This document shows, piece by piece, positions 5,808 through 13,728 of a stretch of 15,069 bases of DNA; position 1 is the first letter of the stretch; the number at the start of each line of letters is the position of its first letter. The stretch is from contig BEHZ01000030.1 of NCBI GenBank assembly GCA_002923335.1, positions 1 to 15,069 on the forward strand, in the 5' to 3' direction. The notes below the pieces were generated by a model, which did no database searches, was not told the DNA's origin, and was given only the letters and a program-made list of their open reading frames with translations. The translations under genes and the position numbers were made by a program. This DNA is from a bacterium HR23 (GTDB taxonomy: Bacteria > Chloroflexota > Dehalococcoidia > Lucifugimonadales > HRBIN23).

Positions 5808-6563
5808 GTGCCCGAGGTGGAACTGCTCCTCACCGGCTTCACCTTCAACACGGACCAGGGCAGGCTGGGCCTCTCCACCTGTGTGCTCATTCGTGGTCGG
5901 CAGACCATCCTGGTGGACACCGGCCCCATGGGCCGTCGGGAACTGCTGGTCAACGCCCTGCGCCAGCGGGGCCTTGCCCCGGACGGCGTCCAGATGGTCG
6001 TGCTCACCCACGCTCACTGGGACCATACCCAGAATGTGGACCTCTTCCCCCGGGCCACCTTTGTGATTCACCCTGCCGAACTGGACTACGCCCGTAACCC
6101 CAAGCCCAACGACTGGGCCACCGCCCGCTACTTCGTGGATACCCTGCGGGGGAAGCAGGTGCGGGAGGTAACCGAGGGGGAGGAACTGGAGCCAGGGGTG
6201 CGGGTCGTGGAGACGCCCGGCCATACCAAGGGGCACATCTCCCTGGTAGTGGAGACATCCCGGGGGCGGGTGGCCATCGCCGGCGACGCCATCGGCGATG
6301 CCTACGCTGCCCTCCAGGGCAAGCCCTACCTCATCTTTTGGGACGAGCAGTTGGCCATGCAGAGCGTCCAGAAGATCCTCGCCCAGACCCGCACCCTCTA
6401 CCCCGGCCACGACCGCCCCTTCCGTCTGAACGAGGGGAAGATAGAATATCTGGGGGGCGATACGGGTATCCGCCTCTTCGGCAACCTGGGCTGGCCCTAT
6501 GGGGATGCCCAGGTTACCCTGGGTGCCCTGGTGCCCCCTCGCCAGGTCATCGTGGTGCGCTAG
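5808..6563 (+). CDS. Metallo-beta-lactamase-fold hydrolase (251 aa)
   Basis: This is a soluble dinuclear metal hydrolase of the glyoxalase II / N-acyl-homoserine-lactonase-like branch. All classic ligand motifs are present: THAHWDH (His68, His70, Asp72, His73), PGHTKGH (His139), AGDAIGD (Asp160) and LYPGHDRPF (His201), in the right order, with the LVDTGPMG strand-loop before them (residues 35-42). The GTG start at 5808 is preferred over ATG 5769 because of AAGGGGG 6 bp upstream and a promoter whose -10 overlaps the ATG region. Which ester, thioester or lactone it cuts cannot be told. It does not belong to the phage cluster by function, and its 3' end overlaps the opposing flippase-like gene by 17 bp. 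Its length, about 250 aa, is normal for the family. Confidence 0.8.
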   Translation: MPEVELLLTGFTFNTDQGRLGLSTCVLIRGRQTILVDTGPMGRRELLVNALRQRGLAPDGVQMVVLTHAHWDHTQNVDLFPRATFVIHPAELDYARNPKPNDWATARYFVDTLRGKQVREVTEGEELEPGVRVVETPGHTKGHISLVVETSRGRVAIAGDAIGDAYAALQGKPYLIFWDEQLAMQSVQKILAQTRTLYPGHDRPFRLNEGKIEYLGGDTGIRLFGNLGWPYGDAQVTLGALVPPRQVIVVR

Positions 6564-7602
6564 AAGGGGTGCCGGGAGGGCGGAGCCGGATCCCCTGCCG
6601 AACCTGGTAAACCAGGAAGGCCAGCCCCCCGAACGCCACTACGCTCAGGTAACTCACCGAGCGGTCCAGCACTGCTACCGCCACCGCCGTCTCTTTGGGC
6701 AGGGTGAGGGCCAGGAGGCCCACCACCCCCACCTCCACAAAGCCCAGCCCCCCGGGGGAGAGGGGAACAGCGGTGAGGAGGGCATTGGCCAGGGCAGTGA
6801 AGAGCACCATCCAGGGGGAGAGGCCTACCCCCAAGGCCATGGCCACCATGCCCAGGCGCAGGGCCTCCAGCAGCCATCCCACTATGCCCAGGGCCATCAC
6901 CCAGCCAATGCGCCAGCGCACCCCTGCCAGCACCCCGTGGTGGAAGCGCTCATACATTCCCCGCACAGGAGCAGGGAACCGGCTGGCCAGGCGCAGGCCC
7001 CACAGGGCCATCCCTGCCAGCGCCACCATCCCCACAAGGGTCATCCCCCCCGCAACCCCTATGAACCACACTCCTATCCTTCCTCCCTGGTGGCCCAGGG
7101 CCAACCCGCCGGAGGCCACCACCAGGAGCGCCAGGATAGCCCCCATATCTACCACCCGCTCCCCGGCCACGGTGCCCAACACACGGGCGAAGGGGCTCCC
7201 GGAGGAGCGGGCAAAGGCGTAGGCCCGATAGGGGTCCCCCACCCGAAGCCATCCCACTGCGTTCAGGAACCACGCTTGGAGGATGTAAAAACCCGCCTCC
7301 AGCGCCGAAGGGAGGCGCTCCGGCGGGGCGGAGCCTATCCCCGCCCCCTGGGCCATGAGCCTCCACCGCAGGCCCCGGGGCCAGAAGGAGAGGTAATAGG
7401 CCACAAAGGCCAGGGCATACCACCCGGGGTTGCTGGCCCGTATCAACCGCCAGGTAGCCCCCAGGTCCACATCAAAACGCACCACCAGGAAGGCCAGCAC
7501 CGCCCCTGCCAGACCGAGAGAGAGGAAGGTGGGGAGCAGGGCTTTGCCTCCCAGAGCGAGGCGGGGGCGCGGTTCCTGCACGGGGGTCTGGACACGGCTC
7601 AC
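6547..7602 (-). CDS. Lysylphosphatidylglycerol-synthase-type transmembrane protein (UPF0104-like)
   Basis: This 351-aa integral membrane protein has about eight hydrophobic helices. It carries the family's two hallmarks: a loop like N-x-x-G/P-x-R-x-GD-x-x-R (NAVGWLRVGDPYRAYAFAR, near 114-132) followed by an E-R-V-x-D element (ERVVDMGAI), and the LSPGGLGFVE element (near 283-292). These match the membrane half of MprF/AglD-type proteins, which flip or handle lipids; there is no aminoacyl-transferase domain, so the protein would not itself attach lysine. The start is a GTG overlapping the rsmG stop by four bases (GTGA), so translation is coupled to rsmG. It is the last gene of the proB-proA-rsmG run. 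Substrate lipid is unknown. Confidence 0.8.
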   Translation of the reverse strand: MSRVQTPVQEPRPRLALGGKALLPTFLSLGLAGAVLAFLVVRFDVDLGATWRLIRASNPGWYALAFVAYYLSFWPRGLRWRLMAQGAGIGSAPPERLPSALEAGFYILQAWFLNAVGWLRVGDPYRAYAFARSSGSPFARVLGTVAGERVVDMGAILALLVVASGGLALGHQGGRIGVWFIGVAGGMTLVGMVALAGMALWGLRLASRFPAPVRGMYERFHHGVLAGVRWRIGWVMALGIVGWLLEALRLGMVAMALGVGLSPWMVLFTALANALLTAVPLSPGGLGFVEVGVVGLLALTLPKETAVAVAVLDRSVSYLSVVAFGGLAFLVYQVRQGIRLRPPGTPSSAPR

Positions 7603-8336
7603 CGGCGCACCCCCAGGGGGCGCTTGGCGGGCATTCCCGCCCGCCGGGGATACTTGCGGGGTGTGGGGGAGACCTTCACCACCGTTATCAGCACCCTCCC
7701 CGGCCCCAGGAGGGATGGGTCTACAGTGTGCATCTGGAGATTGCCTCCACCCAGGGCTTGCATGGCGGGCATTGCTTGCGCCACTTCAAACGCCACATCC
7801 CCCTTCTTGGGGAAAACCGCCACACCACCTACCTGGATGAAGGGTAACACCAGTTCCAGCGCCACCGCTAGAGGCCCCAACGCCCGTGCAACCCCCGCCG
7901 AGAAGCCCTCCCGCAGGCCGGGGCGATAGGCCAGATCCTCTGCCCGCCCGTGGAGCACCTCCACCCGCAGGGCCAGGCCCAGGGCGTCCACACACTGGCG
8001 CAGGAAGGCCACCTTCTTTCCCACCGACTCCACCAGGGCGACCCGCATGCCGGGGAAGGCGATGGCCAGGGGAAGGCCGGGGAAACCCGCTCCGCTCCCC
8101 ACATCCACCAGCCTGCCCCCCTCCCGCACTCCCGGCGGGAGGACCGGGGCGATGGTCAGGGAGTCGAGGAAGTGCACCCGGTCCGCCTCTTCCAGGGCCT
8201 GAGTAGAGGTGAGGTTCATCCGGCGGTTCCCCTCCCGCAGGAGGTCCCAATACAGGCAGAAGGCTTCCACCTGCGGGGGCGATAAGGGGACGCCCAGGCG
8301 GAGGGCGCCCTCCCTGAGAGTCGGCAGGTCCGCCAA
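7599..8336 (-). CDS. rsmG: 16S rRNA (guanine527-N7)-methyltransferase
   Basis: RsmG (GidB) methylates G527 of 16S rRNA with S-adenosylmethionine. Signatures counted from the TTG start are NLTS (41-44), HFLDSL (55-60), the SAM-binding VDVGSGAGFPGLPLA (77-91), ESVGKKVAFLR (103-113) and the typical end RKYPRRAGMPAKRPL. I prefer the TTG start at 8336, which gives 245 aa: GGGAGGG lies at the right distance and it leaves about the usual 20 residues before the first helix. The ATG at 8381 (260 aa) overlaps proA by 40 bp and is preceded by anti-Shine-Dalgarno-like sequence. The gene begins 5 bp after the proA stop and overlaps the next gene by GTGA. The C-terminal basic tail is conserved in the family. 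Confidence 0.93.
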   Translation of the reverse strand: MADLPTLREGALRLGVPLSPPQVEAFCLYWDLLREGNRRMNLTSTQALEEADRVHFLDSLTIAPVLPPGVREGGRLVDVGSGAGFPGLPLAIAFPGMRVALVESVGKKVAFLRQCVDALGLALRVEVLHGRAEDLAYRPGLREGFSAGVARALGPLAVALELVLPFIQVGGVAVFPKKGDVAFEVAQAMPAMQALGGGNLQMHTVDPSLLGPGRVLITVVKVSPTPRKYPRRAGMPAKRPLGVRR

Positions 8337-8341
8337 TGTCT

Positions 8342-9619
8342 CTAGCCCTCCCGCACCTGACCGCTCCCCAGCACCACCCATTTGTAGGAGGTGAGTTCCC
8401 GCAGGCCCATAGGCCCACGGGCGTGGAACTTGCTGGTGGAGATGGCGACCTCGGCCCCCAGCCCGAACTGCCCCCCATCGGTGAAGCGGGTGCTGGCGTT
8501 CACCATCACGGCCGCCGCGTCCACCTCGTCCAGGAAGCGCATGGCAGTGGAGTAGTCCTCGGTGATAATGGCCTCGGTGTGGCCGGAGCCGTAGCGCTCA
8601 ATATGGGCCAGTGCCTCCTCCAGGGAGTCCACCACCTTCACCGCCAAAATGAGGGCCAGGAACTCCTTTCCCCAGTCGTCTGGGGTGGCGGGCACTACTC
8701 TGGCCCCCTCCCTCGGGCCGATGATGCTCAGGGCACGGGTGTCGCACCGCAGTTCCACCCCGTCCCGTGCCAGCAGGCGGGCCATCTCGGGCAAAAAGCG
8801 CCCCGCAATGGCGCTGTGCACCAGCACGCAGTCCAGGGCGTTGCATACCGAGGGGCGTTGCACCTTGGCGTTGTGGACGATACGCAGGGCCTTCTCCATG
8901 TCGGCGGAGCGGTCCACATACGCGTGGCAGACACCTATGCCCCCCGTTACCGCCGGCATGGTGGCGTGCTGGGCGACAAAGCGGATGAGGTCGGCCCCGC
9001 CCCGGGGGATAAGGAGGTCAATATACTCCTTGGCCTGGAGCATCTGGAGGACGATGCTCCGCTCGGTGCTGGGGATGAACTGCACCGCCTCCGGGGGAAC
9101 GCCTGCCTGGGCGATGGCCTCCCGAATAAGGGAGACCAGGGCGGTGTTGGAGTGAAAGGCCTCGCTCCCCCCCCGCAGGATACAGGCGTTGCCCGACTTG
9201 AGGCACAGGCTGGCGATGTCCACCGTTACATTGGGGCGGCTCTCATAGATAGCGCCGATAACGCCCAGGGGAACCCGCTTGCGCCCCACCACCAGGCCGT
9301 TGGGGAGGGTGCGCACATCAAACATCTCTCCCACCGGGTCGGGGAGGGACGCCACTGCCCGCACATCCCGTGCCAGGGAGCGCAGGCGCTGAGGGGTAAG
9401 GAGGAGGCGGTCCAGCAGGGCCTCCGAGAGGCCGGCCCGACGCCCGGCCTCCATGTCTTTGGCGTTGGCCTCCAGCACCTGCTCCTGCCGGCGCTCCAGG
9501 GCCTGGGCGATGTTTTCCAGGGCCCGGTTCTTCACATCACTGCGCAGGCGGGCCAGGATGCGGGAGGCGGAGCGGGCCGACCGCCCTATAAATGCCAGGT
9601 CAACCGTAGTCTCCACCAT
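8342..9619 (-). CDS. proA: Glutamate-5-semialdehyde dehydrogenase (gamma-glutamyl phosphate reductase)
   Basis: ProA performs the second step of proline synthesis, NADPH-dependent reduction of gamma-glutamyl phosphate to glutamate semialdehyde. This is a full-length 425-aa protein of the aldehyde-dehydrogenase superfamily. The catalytic Cys231 is visible in GGIGVCHAYVD; IYESRPNVTVD (124-134), LKSGNACILRGGSEA (140-153) and the end motif VNASTRFTDGGQFGLGAE then ISTSKFHARGPMGL (about 373-406) are classical. The start is the ATG at 9619, with AGGAGG 6 bp before it; an in-frame start at 9670 would add 17 atypical residues. It follows proB after 89 bp and probably shares its transcript, so the two consecutive enzymes are made together. 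Confidence 0.95.
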   Translation of the reverse strand: MVETTVDLAFIGRSARSASRILARLRSDVKNRALENIAQALERRQEQVLEANAKDMEAGRRAGLSEALLDRLLLTPQRLRSLARDVRAVASLPDPVGEMFDVRTLPNGLVVGRKRVPLGVIGAIYESRPNVTVDIASLCLKSGNACILRGGSEAFHSNTALVSLIREAIAQAGVPPEAVQFIPSTERSIVLQMLQAKEYIDLLIPRGGADLIRFVAQHATMPAVTGGIGVCHAYVDRSADMEKALRIVHNAKVQRPSVCNALDCVLVHSAIAGRFLPEMARLLARDGVELRCDTRALSIIGPREGARVVPATPDDWGKEFLALILAVKVVDSLEEALAHIERYGSGHTEAIITEDYSTAMRFLDEVDAAAVMVNASTRFTDGGQFGLGAEVAISTSKFHARGPMGLRELTSYKWVVLGSGQVREG

Positions 9620-9708
9620 AGGTTGCCTCCTGTTCTTCAGGAGCCCCACCGGGGCGAGGGGGATATGCACCGGCCAACGACCTCTTGCCTCATCGCCCGC
9701 TCCTCTTC

Positions 9709-10875
9709 TTATAGCAGGGCCATGTTGTTGCTGTGCACCACCTCTTGGCCGTAAGTGTAGCCGAGGATGGAGGCGATGCGGTCAGAGCGCTTGCCCTGAA
9801 TCTTCCGCAGGTCGTGGGCGCTGTAGTTGGCGATGCCCACTGCTACCCGCCTTCCCTCTGGCCCCAAAATAGAGATAACTTCCCCCCGGGGGAAGTCCCC
9901 CCGCACCTCCACCACACCCACGGGGAGGAGGCTTTTGTGCTGACGCAAGGCCTCCACCGCCCCGGCGTCTACCACCACCGCATCCTTGGGGGAGCAGGCG
10001 CCCAGCATCCATCGCTGACGGCTCTCCCGGTGGTCCACCATTGGGGGGAAGAAGGTGCCGATGTTCTCCCCTTGGGCGAGACGCACCAGCACCTGGGGCT
10101 CCTGGCCGTGGCAGATGACCACCCCCGTGCCGGAGGCGGTGCACAGGCGGGCCGCCTCCAGTTTTGTAACCATGCCCCCCCGCCCCCGCCCCGAGGCCGA
10201 CCCCCCGGCCAGACGCAGAAGCCCCTCGTCGATCGTCTCCACACGGGGGATGAGGCGGGCATCGGGATGCAGGTGCGGGTCGGCGGTAAAGAGGCCCGGC
10301 ACATCGGAGAGGAGCACCAGTAGGTCGGCATCCACAATGGTCGCCACCAGGGCAGAGAGGGTGTCGTTATCGCCGAAGACCTCCCCCTCCAGTTCCTCCA
10401 CCGCCACCACATCGTTCTCGTTGAGGATGGGCACCACCCCCAGGTCCAGCAGGGCCAGCAGGGTATTGCGGATGTTCAGATAAGCCAGGCGGTCGGTGGT
10501 GTCCCGACGGGTCAAGAGGGCCTGGGCGACGGTAATGCCCTCCCAGGCGAAGAGTTGCTCCCAGGCGTGCATCAGTTTGCTCTGCCCTACCGCTGCCAGC
10601 ACCTGGCGGAAGGGGGTATCCCGTCGGCGGGCGTCGGCCACACCCAGGGCGTGGCGTCCGGCCGCCACCGCCCCGGAGGAGACCAGGAGCACCTGCGCCC
10701 CCAAACGGCGCAAGGTGGCTATCTGGCTCACCAGGGACGCCATGACCCCCAGGTTCAGGCGTTCGGTGCCCCCGGTGAGCAGAACAGTGCCCGCCTTGGC
10801 CACGATGCGCCGATAGCGCAGGGGGCGCTCCGGAACGGAAGGGGGGGCTTGTTGGGCTGACCCCGGCATCCCCAT
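9709..10875 (-). CDS. proB: Glutamate 5-kinase with PUA domain
   Basis: ProB performs the first, committed step of proline synthesis: ATP-dependent phosphorylation of glutamate. At 388 aa it has the amino-acid-kinase domain (about 20-275) with VSSGAVAAG (65-73), PILNENDVVAVE (149-160), FGDNDTLSA (167-175) and GRGGMVTKLEAA (231-242), then a PUA domain (about 293-380) with YSAHDLRKIQGKRSDRI (351-367). The PUA domain is present in the long form of the enzyme (as in E. coli) and is thought to modulate feedback inhibition by proline. The Lys27 in IVAKAGTVLLTGG fits the ATP-site lysine. The first 18 residues are low-complexity and Pro-rich; the start is ATG 10875 or 10869. A GGAAGGG region lies upstream and an extended -10 promoter lies at 10906-10914. 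Confidence 0.95.
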   Translation of the reverse strand: MGMPGSAQQAPPSVPERPLRYRRIVAKAGTVLLTGGTERLNLGVMASLVSQIATLRRLGAQVLLVSSGAVAAGRHALGVADARRRDTPFRQVLAAVGQSKLMHAWEQLFAWEGITVAQALLTRRDTTDRLAYLNIRNTLLALLDLGVVPILNENDVVAVEELEGEVFGDNDTLSALVATIVDADLLVLLSDVPGLFTADPHLHPDARLIPRVETIDEGLLRLAGGSASGRGRGGMVTKLEAARLCTASGTGVVICHGQEPQVLVRLAQGENIGTFFPPMVDHRESRQRWMLGACSPKDAVVVDAGAVEALRQHKSLLPVGVVEVRGDFPRGEVISILGPEGRRVAVGIANYSAHDLRKIQGKRSDRIASILGYTYGQEVVHSNNMALL

Positions 10876-10905
10876 GGGCGAAACCCTTCCCTCTCTTCTG
10901 CCTTT

Positions 10906-10914
10906 ATGATAGCA
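10906..10914 (-). promoter_or_regulatory. Extended -10 promoter of the proB-proA-rsmG run
   Basis: Reading the - strand, TGCTATCAT (10914-10906) is an extended -10 (TG-n-TATCAT, 5/6 to TATAAT). No TTGACA-like -35 is at the usual distance, as is common for extended -10 promoters. Transcription would start near 10899, giving a 5' leader of about 24 nt, too short for a regulatory hairpin. Confidence 0.45.
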
Positions 10915-10937
10915 GGCTGGGGTTTATCGCCCTCTTC

Positions 10938-10970
10938 CCAGAGAAAGAATGGGCAGGGCAAAACCTGCCC
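10938..10970 (-). terminator. Intrinsic terminator after the sulfite reductase gene
   Basis: On the - strand, GGGCAGG (10970-10964) and CCTGCCC (10957-10951) form a 7-bp GC-rich stem around a 6-nt loop, followed by the U-rich run ATTCTTTCTCT. It lies 26 bp after the TAG of the reductase gene and before the proB promoter, so it separates the two operons. Confidence 0.55.
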
Positions 10971-10995
10971 CTTCCCCATCCCAGAGACCCAGGGC

Positions 10996-12738
10996 CTACA
11001 CCGAGCACTCCCCCTCGCCCCGCTCCACCTTGAACAGGGTGGTGCGTGCCCAGTCCATATACAGGTCTATGGTCTCCCGCCCCAGTGGGGGGATGTCTTT
11101 GAAGCGGTTGGCCAGGTCCTCCAAGGGCTTGGTGCCCACCCGTGCCACAAACTGGCCGAACTCCTCCCCCTCCTGGCGGTTCTCCTTGTAGAAGGCCAGG
11201 AGGGCCTGGACAAACTGGGGGACACGCTTGGCGGGTATCTTCACACCGGGGAGGCGCTGGCCGAAGCGGGTCGCCTCAATATCCTCCCCTCCATAGAAGC
11301 CCCCCAGGAAGACCTCGTAGGCGGGGATCTGCTCTCCCCCCGGCCCCTTCATGGCGGCGCCGTGGAGGCCGATGTGGGCGATGTGGTGCTGGGCGCACCC
11401 GTTGGGGCACCCGCTTATCTTGATGCGAACCCTCTGGACAAGGGGGTCCTCCAGCAGACCGTCGCTGGAGGCAAAGGCCTCCCGGAGGGCCCTGGCCACC
11501 CCCATGGCCGAGGTGATGCCCAGTTTGCAACTATCTGTAGCGGGGCAGGCCACCACATCAGTAACGGTGTTGGCCCCCGGCTCCGCCAGGCCGATGTCCT
11601 TCAGGGCCTTCCACACATCATACAGGTAACCCTCTGGCACCCAGCGCAGGGCCAGGTTCTGCTCCTGTGTTACCCGTGCCCGCCCCCCTGTATACCGCCG
11701 CACAATGTCGGCCAGCACGGGGAACTGGTGGGCATACACATCCCCCAGGGGGATTTTCACAAAGACGGCGTAGTAGCCCTTCTGCCTCTGTTCCACGGTG
11801 TTGGCACGCTTCCAGGCCTGGAACTCGGGGTTGTCGGTTCCCCGGTGGATGGGGGGTGGAGGTGTGGGCGGCGTCTCCTGATACAACTCATCGGCGCCCA
11901 TGAGGGGCGTGGGGTCAATAGGGCCGATGCCCTTCAGTTCCTCCTCCACCAGGCCCCGGAAGGCGTCTATACCGATGCGGTCGATGAGCACTTTGATGCG
12001 GGCCATCATCCTGTTCTTGCGGAGCATATCCGCCTTATTGAAGACGCTCCACACCGCCAGGGCGACCCGCAAGTAGTCCTCTTCGGGGACGAAGGGGAAG
12101 AGGGGCTTGGCCAGGCGGGGCATAATGGAGGTGGCCCCCCCTACATATACCCTGAACCCCCGGCGTAGGGTGCCGTTCTCCCGGCGCACCTGGGCCACGA
12201 AGGAGAGGTCGTGGATAAGGGAGGCGACGGCGTCGTGCCCGGGGCATCCGGTGAAGGAGGTCTTGAACTTGCGGGGGAAGTCCTGGGTGAGGGGATGGCG
12301 CACCCCGAAGCGCACATAGGCCACCAGGTAGGGGGTGGGGTCAAAGAGTTCATCAGGGCACACCCCTGCCAGGGGAGGGCCTACCACATTGCGCACCGTA
12401 TTCCCGCACGCCTCCCGTGTGGTGAGGCCGGCTTTGCCGATGATGCGCATCATCTCCGGGGCGTTTTCCAGGGGGATGTGGTGGAACTGCATGTTCTCCC
12501 GGGTGGTGAAGTGGCCCTTCTTCAGGGGGGCGAAGCGCTCCGTCACTTCCCCCAGGGCCTCCAGGGCCTCGGGGGTGAGGATGCCCCCGGGGATTTTCAC
12601 CCGGAACATCTGGCGGTTGGGCTGGCGCTGGCCATAGACCCCCTGGCGCAGGCGGAAGCGCATGAAGGTGGCCTCGTCCACCTGGCCTGCCCGGAACTTA
12701 GCCACAGCGTCTTCAAACCGCTCTACCTCCTCCTCCAT
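10996..12738 (-). CDS. Siroheme [4Fe-4S] nitrite/sulfite reductase, probably assimilatory sulfite reductase
   Basis: This cytoplasmic, ferredoxin-type enzyme is predicted to reduce sulfite to sulfide by six electrons. The 580-aa protein shows the internal duplication of the family: ferredoxin-like half domain (about 35-105), siroheme domain (110-270), second half domain (320-385), and the cluster-binding domain (390-560). The [4Fe-4S]-siroheme ligands Cys398, Cys404, Cys444 and Cys448 form C-x5-C (ACPATDSC) and C-x3-C (ISGCPNGC). Substrate is not decided by these motifs alone; the Cys-rich attenuator and siroheme genes upstream favour sulfite. The ATG at 12738 lacks a good ribosome site (AAGGG is 13 bp away). 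The frame continues upstream into a 36-codon open frame split off by one TAG at 12765-12763. A terminator follows the gene. Confidence 0.88.
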   Translation of the reverse strand: MEEEVERFEDAVAKFRAGQVDEATFMRFRLRQGVYGQRQPNRQMFRVKIPGGILTPEALEALGEVTERFAPLKKGHFTTRENMQFHHIPLENAPEMMRIIGKAGLTTREACGNTVRNVVGPPLAGVCPDELFDPTPYLVAYVRFGVRHPLTQDFPRKFKTSFTGCPGHDAVASLIHDLSFVAQVRRENGTLRRGFRVYVGGATSIMPRLAKPLFPFVPEEDYLRVALAVWSVFNKADMLRKNRMMARIKVLIDRIGIDAFRGLVEEELKGIGPIDPTPLMGADELYQETPPTPPPPIHRGTDNPEFQAWKRANTVEQRQKGYYAVFVKIPLGDVYAHQFPVLADIVRRYTGGRARVTQEQNLALRWVPEGYLYDVWKALKDIGLAEPGANTVTDVVACPATDSCKLGITSAMGVARALREAFASSDGLLEDPLVQRVRIKISGCPNGCAQHHIAHIGLHGAAMKGPGGEQIPAYEVFLGGFYGGEDIEATRFGQRLPGVKIPAKRVPQFVQALLAFYKENRQEGEEFGQFVARVGTKPLEDLANRFKDIPPLGRETIDLYMDWARTTLFKVERGEGECSV

Positions 12739-12762
12739 ATAGGGGATAACGCCCTTGCGGGT

Positions 12763-12873
12763 CTAGCGGGCCAGTTCCAGGCTTCGGCGGTATATCTCCT
12801 CCTGGGGTGGGCCGGCCAGCACCGCCATCCCGGTGGGCGTCGCCTCCACCGAGCATCCGCACACCTTGCACAC
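12763..12873 (-). CDS. 36-residue Cys-motif mini-protein upstream of the sulfite reductase
   Basis: This small frame begins with GTG at 12873, preceded by GGGAGGTG, and starts 13 bp after the TAA of the methyltransferase gene. It encodes MCKVCGCSVEATPTGM and continues for 20 residues to a TAG. The CxxCxC start resembles the N-terminal metal-binding tip of nickel protein HypB (MCxxCGC), but the rest, a short hydrophobic stretch and an amphipathic helix ending RRSLELAR, matches no family I know. It is in the same frame as the reductase, whose ATG follows 8 codons after the stop. It could be a metal or cluster carrier, a second cysteine-sensing peptide (Cys codons 2, 5 and 7), or a lost N-terminal extension of the reductase. 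Confidence 0.55.
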   Translation of the reverse strand: MCKVCGCSVEATPTGMAVLAGPPQEEIYRRSLELAR

Positions 12874-12886
12874 GGCGCACCTCCCG

Positions 12887-13726
12887 TTACCAAAGTCTCC
12901 TTGGGCAGTCGCCTATGCCCTGTGGGTAGGTTGCCGCCCCGTCCTGTGCCGGTTCCGGGGGGCCTGGGAGCACAGCCCAGGGGCTCCGGGTCTCCTGCTG
13001 GCTTCTCCCTGCCCCTATCAGGCGCTCCCGCAGGCGCACCACCTCCCCCACCACCATCACCGCCGGCGGGCGGAGGCCGGCGGTGCGGGCGGTCGCCACC
13101 GCCTCGCCCAGGGTGGTTACCAGCGTCCGCTGGGTGGGGAGGGTGCCGTTTTCCACGAAGGCGACAGGGGCATCCTCCGGCCACCCTTGCCCCCGCAGGC
13201 GCTCCACCACCTGAGGCAGGCTCCCCACCGGCATGAGCACCACCACCGTCTCCTGGAGGGAGGTAGCGAGGTGCGCTCCTGCTCCGTGCCCCGTGAGCAC
13301 CCGGAAGCCGGAGGCGTAACGCCGATGGGTTACGGGTATGCCGGCCGAGGCGGGGACGGCGATGGCCGAGGAGACGCCCGGCACCACCTCAAAGGGGATG
13401 CCCGCCTGGGCGAGGGCCTCGGCCTCCTCGCCCCCTCGTCCGAAGACGAAGGGGTCGCCTCCCTTCAGGCGCACGACTCGTTTCCCCTGGCGGGCGTAGT
13501 GCACCAGCAGGGCGTTGATAGCCTCCTGGGGGACGGGGTGCTCCCCCGGCCCCTTCCCCACCGGTATCCGCAGGGAGGTAGGCGGGGTCTCCTCCAGCAG
13601 GTCGGGGTGCACCAGGCGGTCGTAGACCACCACCTCGGCGGTGCGCAGAAGACGCAGACCCCGCACGGTAATCAGCCCCGGGTCGCCCGGCCCTGCCCCT
13701 ACCAGGAAGACCTTCCCCAGCCCCAT
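12887..13726 (-). CDS. cobA: Uroporphyrinogen-III C-methyltransferase (SUMT)
   Basis: This enzyme methylates uroporphyrinogen III twice with SAM to precorrin-2, the branch point to siroheme. Classical motifs are VGAGPGDPGLIT (9-20), VRLKGGDPFVFGRGGEE (85-101), VVPGVSSAIAVPASAGIP (114-131), VTHR, and VENGTLPTQR (191-200). The start is the ATG at 13726 with AAGGGGG 6 bp upstream and only 2 bp after the previous gene; a frame open back to 13861 is not used. It is the monofunctional form (279 aa); about 38 residues after the normal end near 242 (RLIGAGRSQQ onward) are Pro/Gly-rich and not recognisable. The product is handed to the preceding gene's enzyme, giving siroheme for the reductase encoded two genes down. 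The alternative symbol cysG fits the fused enzyme only. Confidence 0.93.
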   Translation of the reverse strand: MGLGKVFLVGAGPGDPGLITVRGLRLLRTAEVVVYDRLVHPDLLEETPPTSLRIPVGKGPGEHPVPQEAINALLVHYARQGKRVVRLKGGDPFVFGRGGEEAEALAQAGIPFEVVPGVSSAIAVPASAGIPVTHRRYASGFRVLTGHGAGAHLATSLQETVVVLMPVGSLPQVVERLRGQGWPEDAPVAFVENGTLPTQRTLVTTLGEAVATARTAGLRPPAVMVVGEVVRLRERLIGAGRSQQETRSPWAVLPGPPEPAQDGAATYPQGIGDCPRRLW

Positions 13727-13728
13727 CC

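Noticed and set aside
6499..7929. A 476-codon open frame on the + strand opposite the flippase-like and rsmG genes
   Set aside because: Its translation is His/Pro/Gln/Gly-rich low-complexity sequence, and the - strand frames carry clear family motifs. It is a high-GC shadow frame.
8336..9754. A 472-codon + strand frame opposite proA
   Set aside because: It mirrors proA in a GC-rich codon pattern and shows no domain motif; proA on the other strand has its catalytic Cys and all signatures.
10815..10875. Pro-rich start of proB as a proline-sensing leader
   Set aside because: Several Pro codons lie in the first 20 codons, but no competing hairpins or terminator are near and the residues are within the enzyme's own frame.
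10906..12168. A 420-codon + strand frame opposite the sulfite reductase
   Set aside because: Gly/His/Leu-rich shadow of a gene with intact siroheme and cluster ligands on the - strand.
12211..13236. A 341-codon + strand frame opposite the reductase start and cobA
   Set aside because: The later half turns into Pro/Gly/Ala repeats; it spans two real genes and a gap on the other strand.
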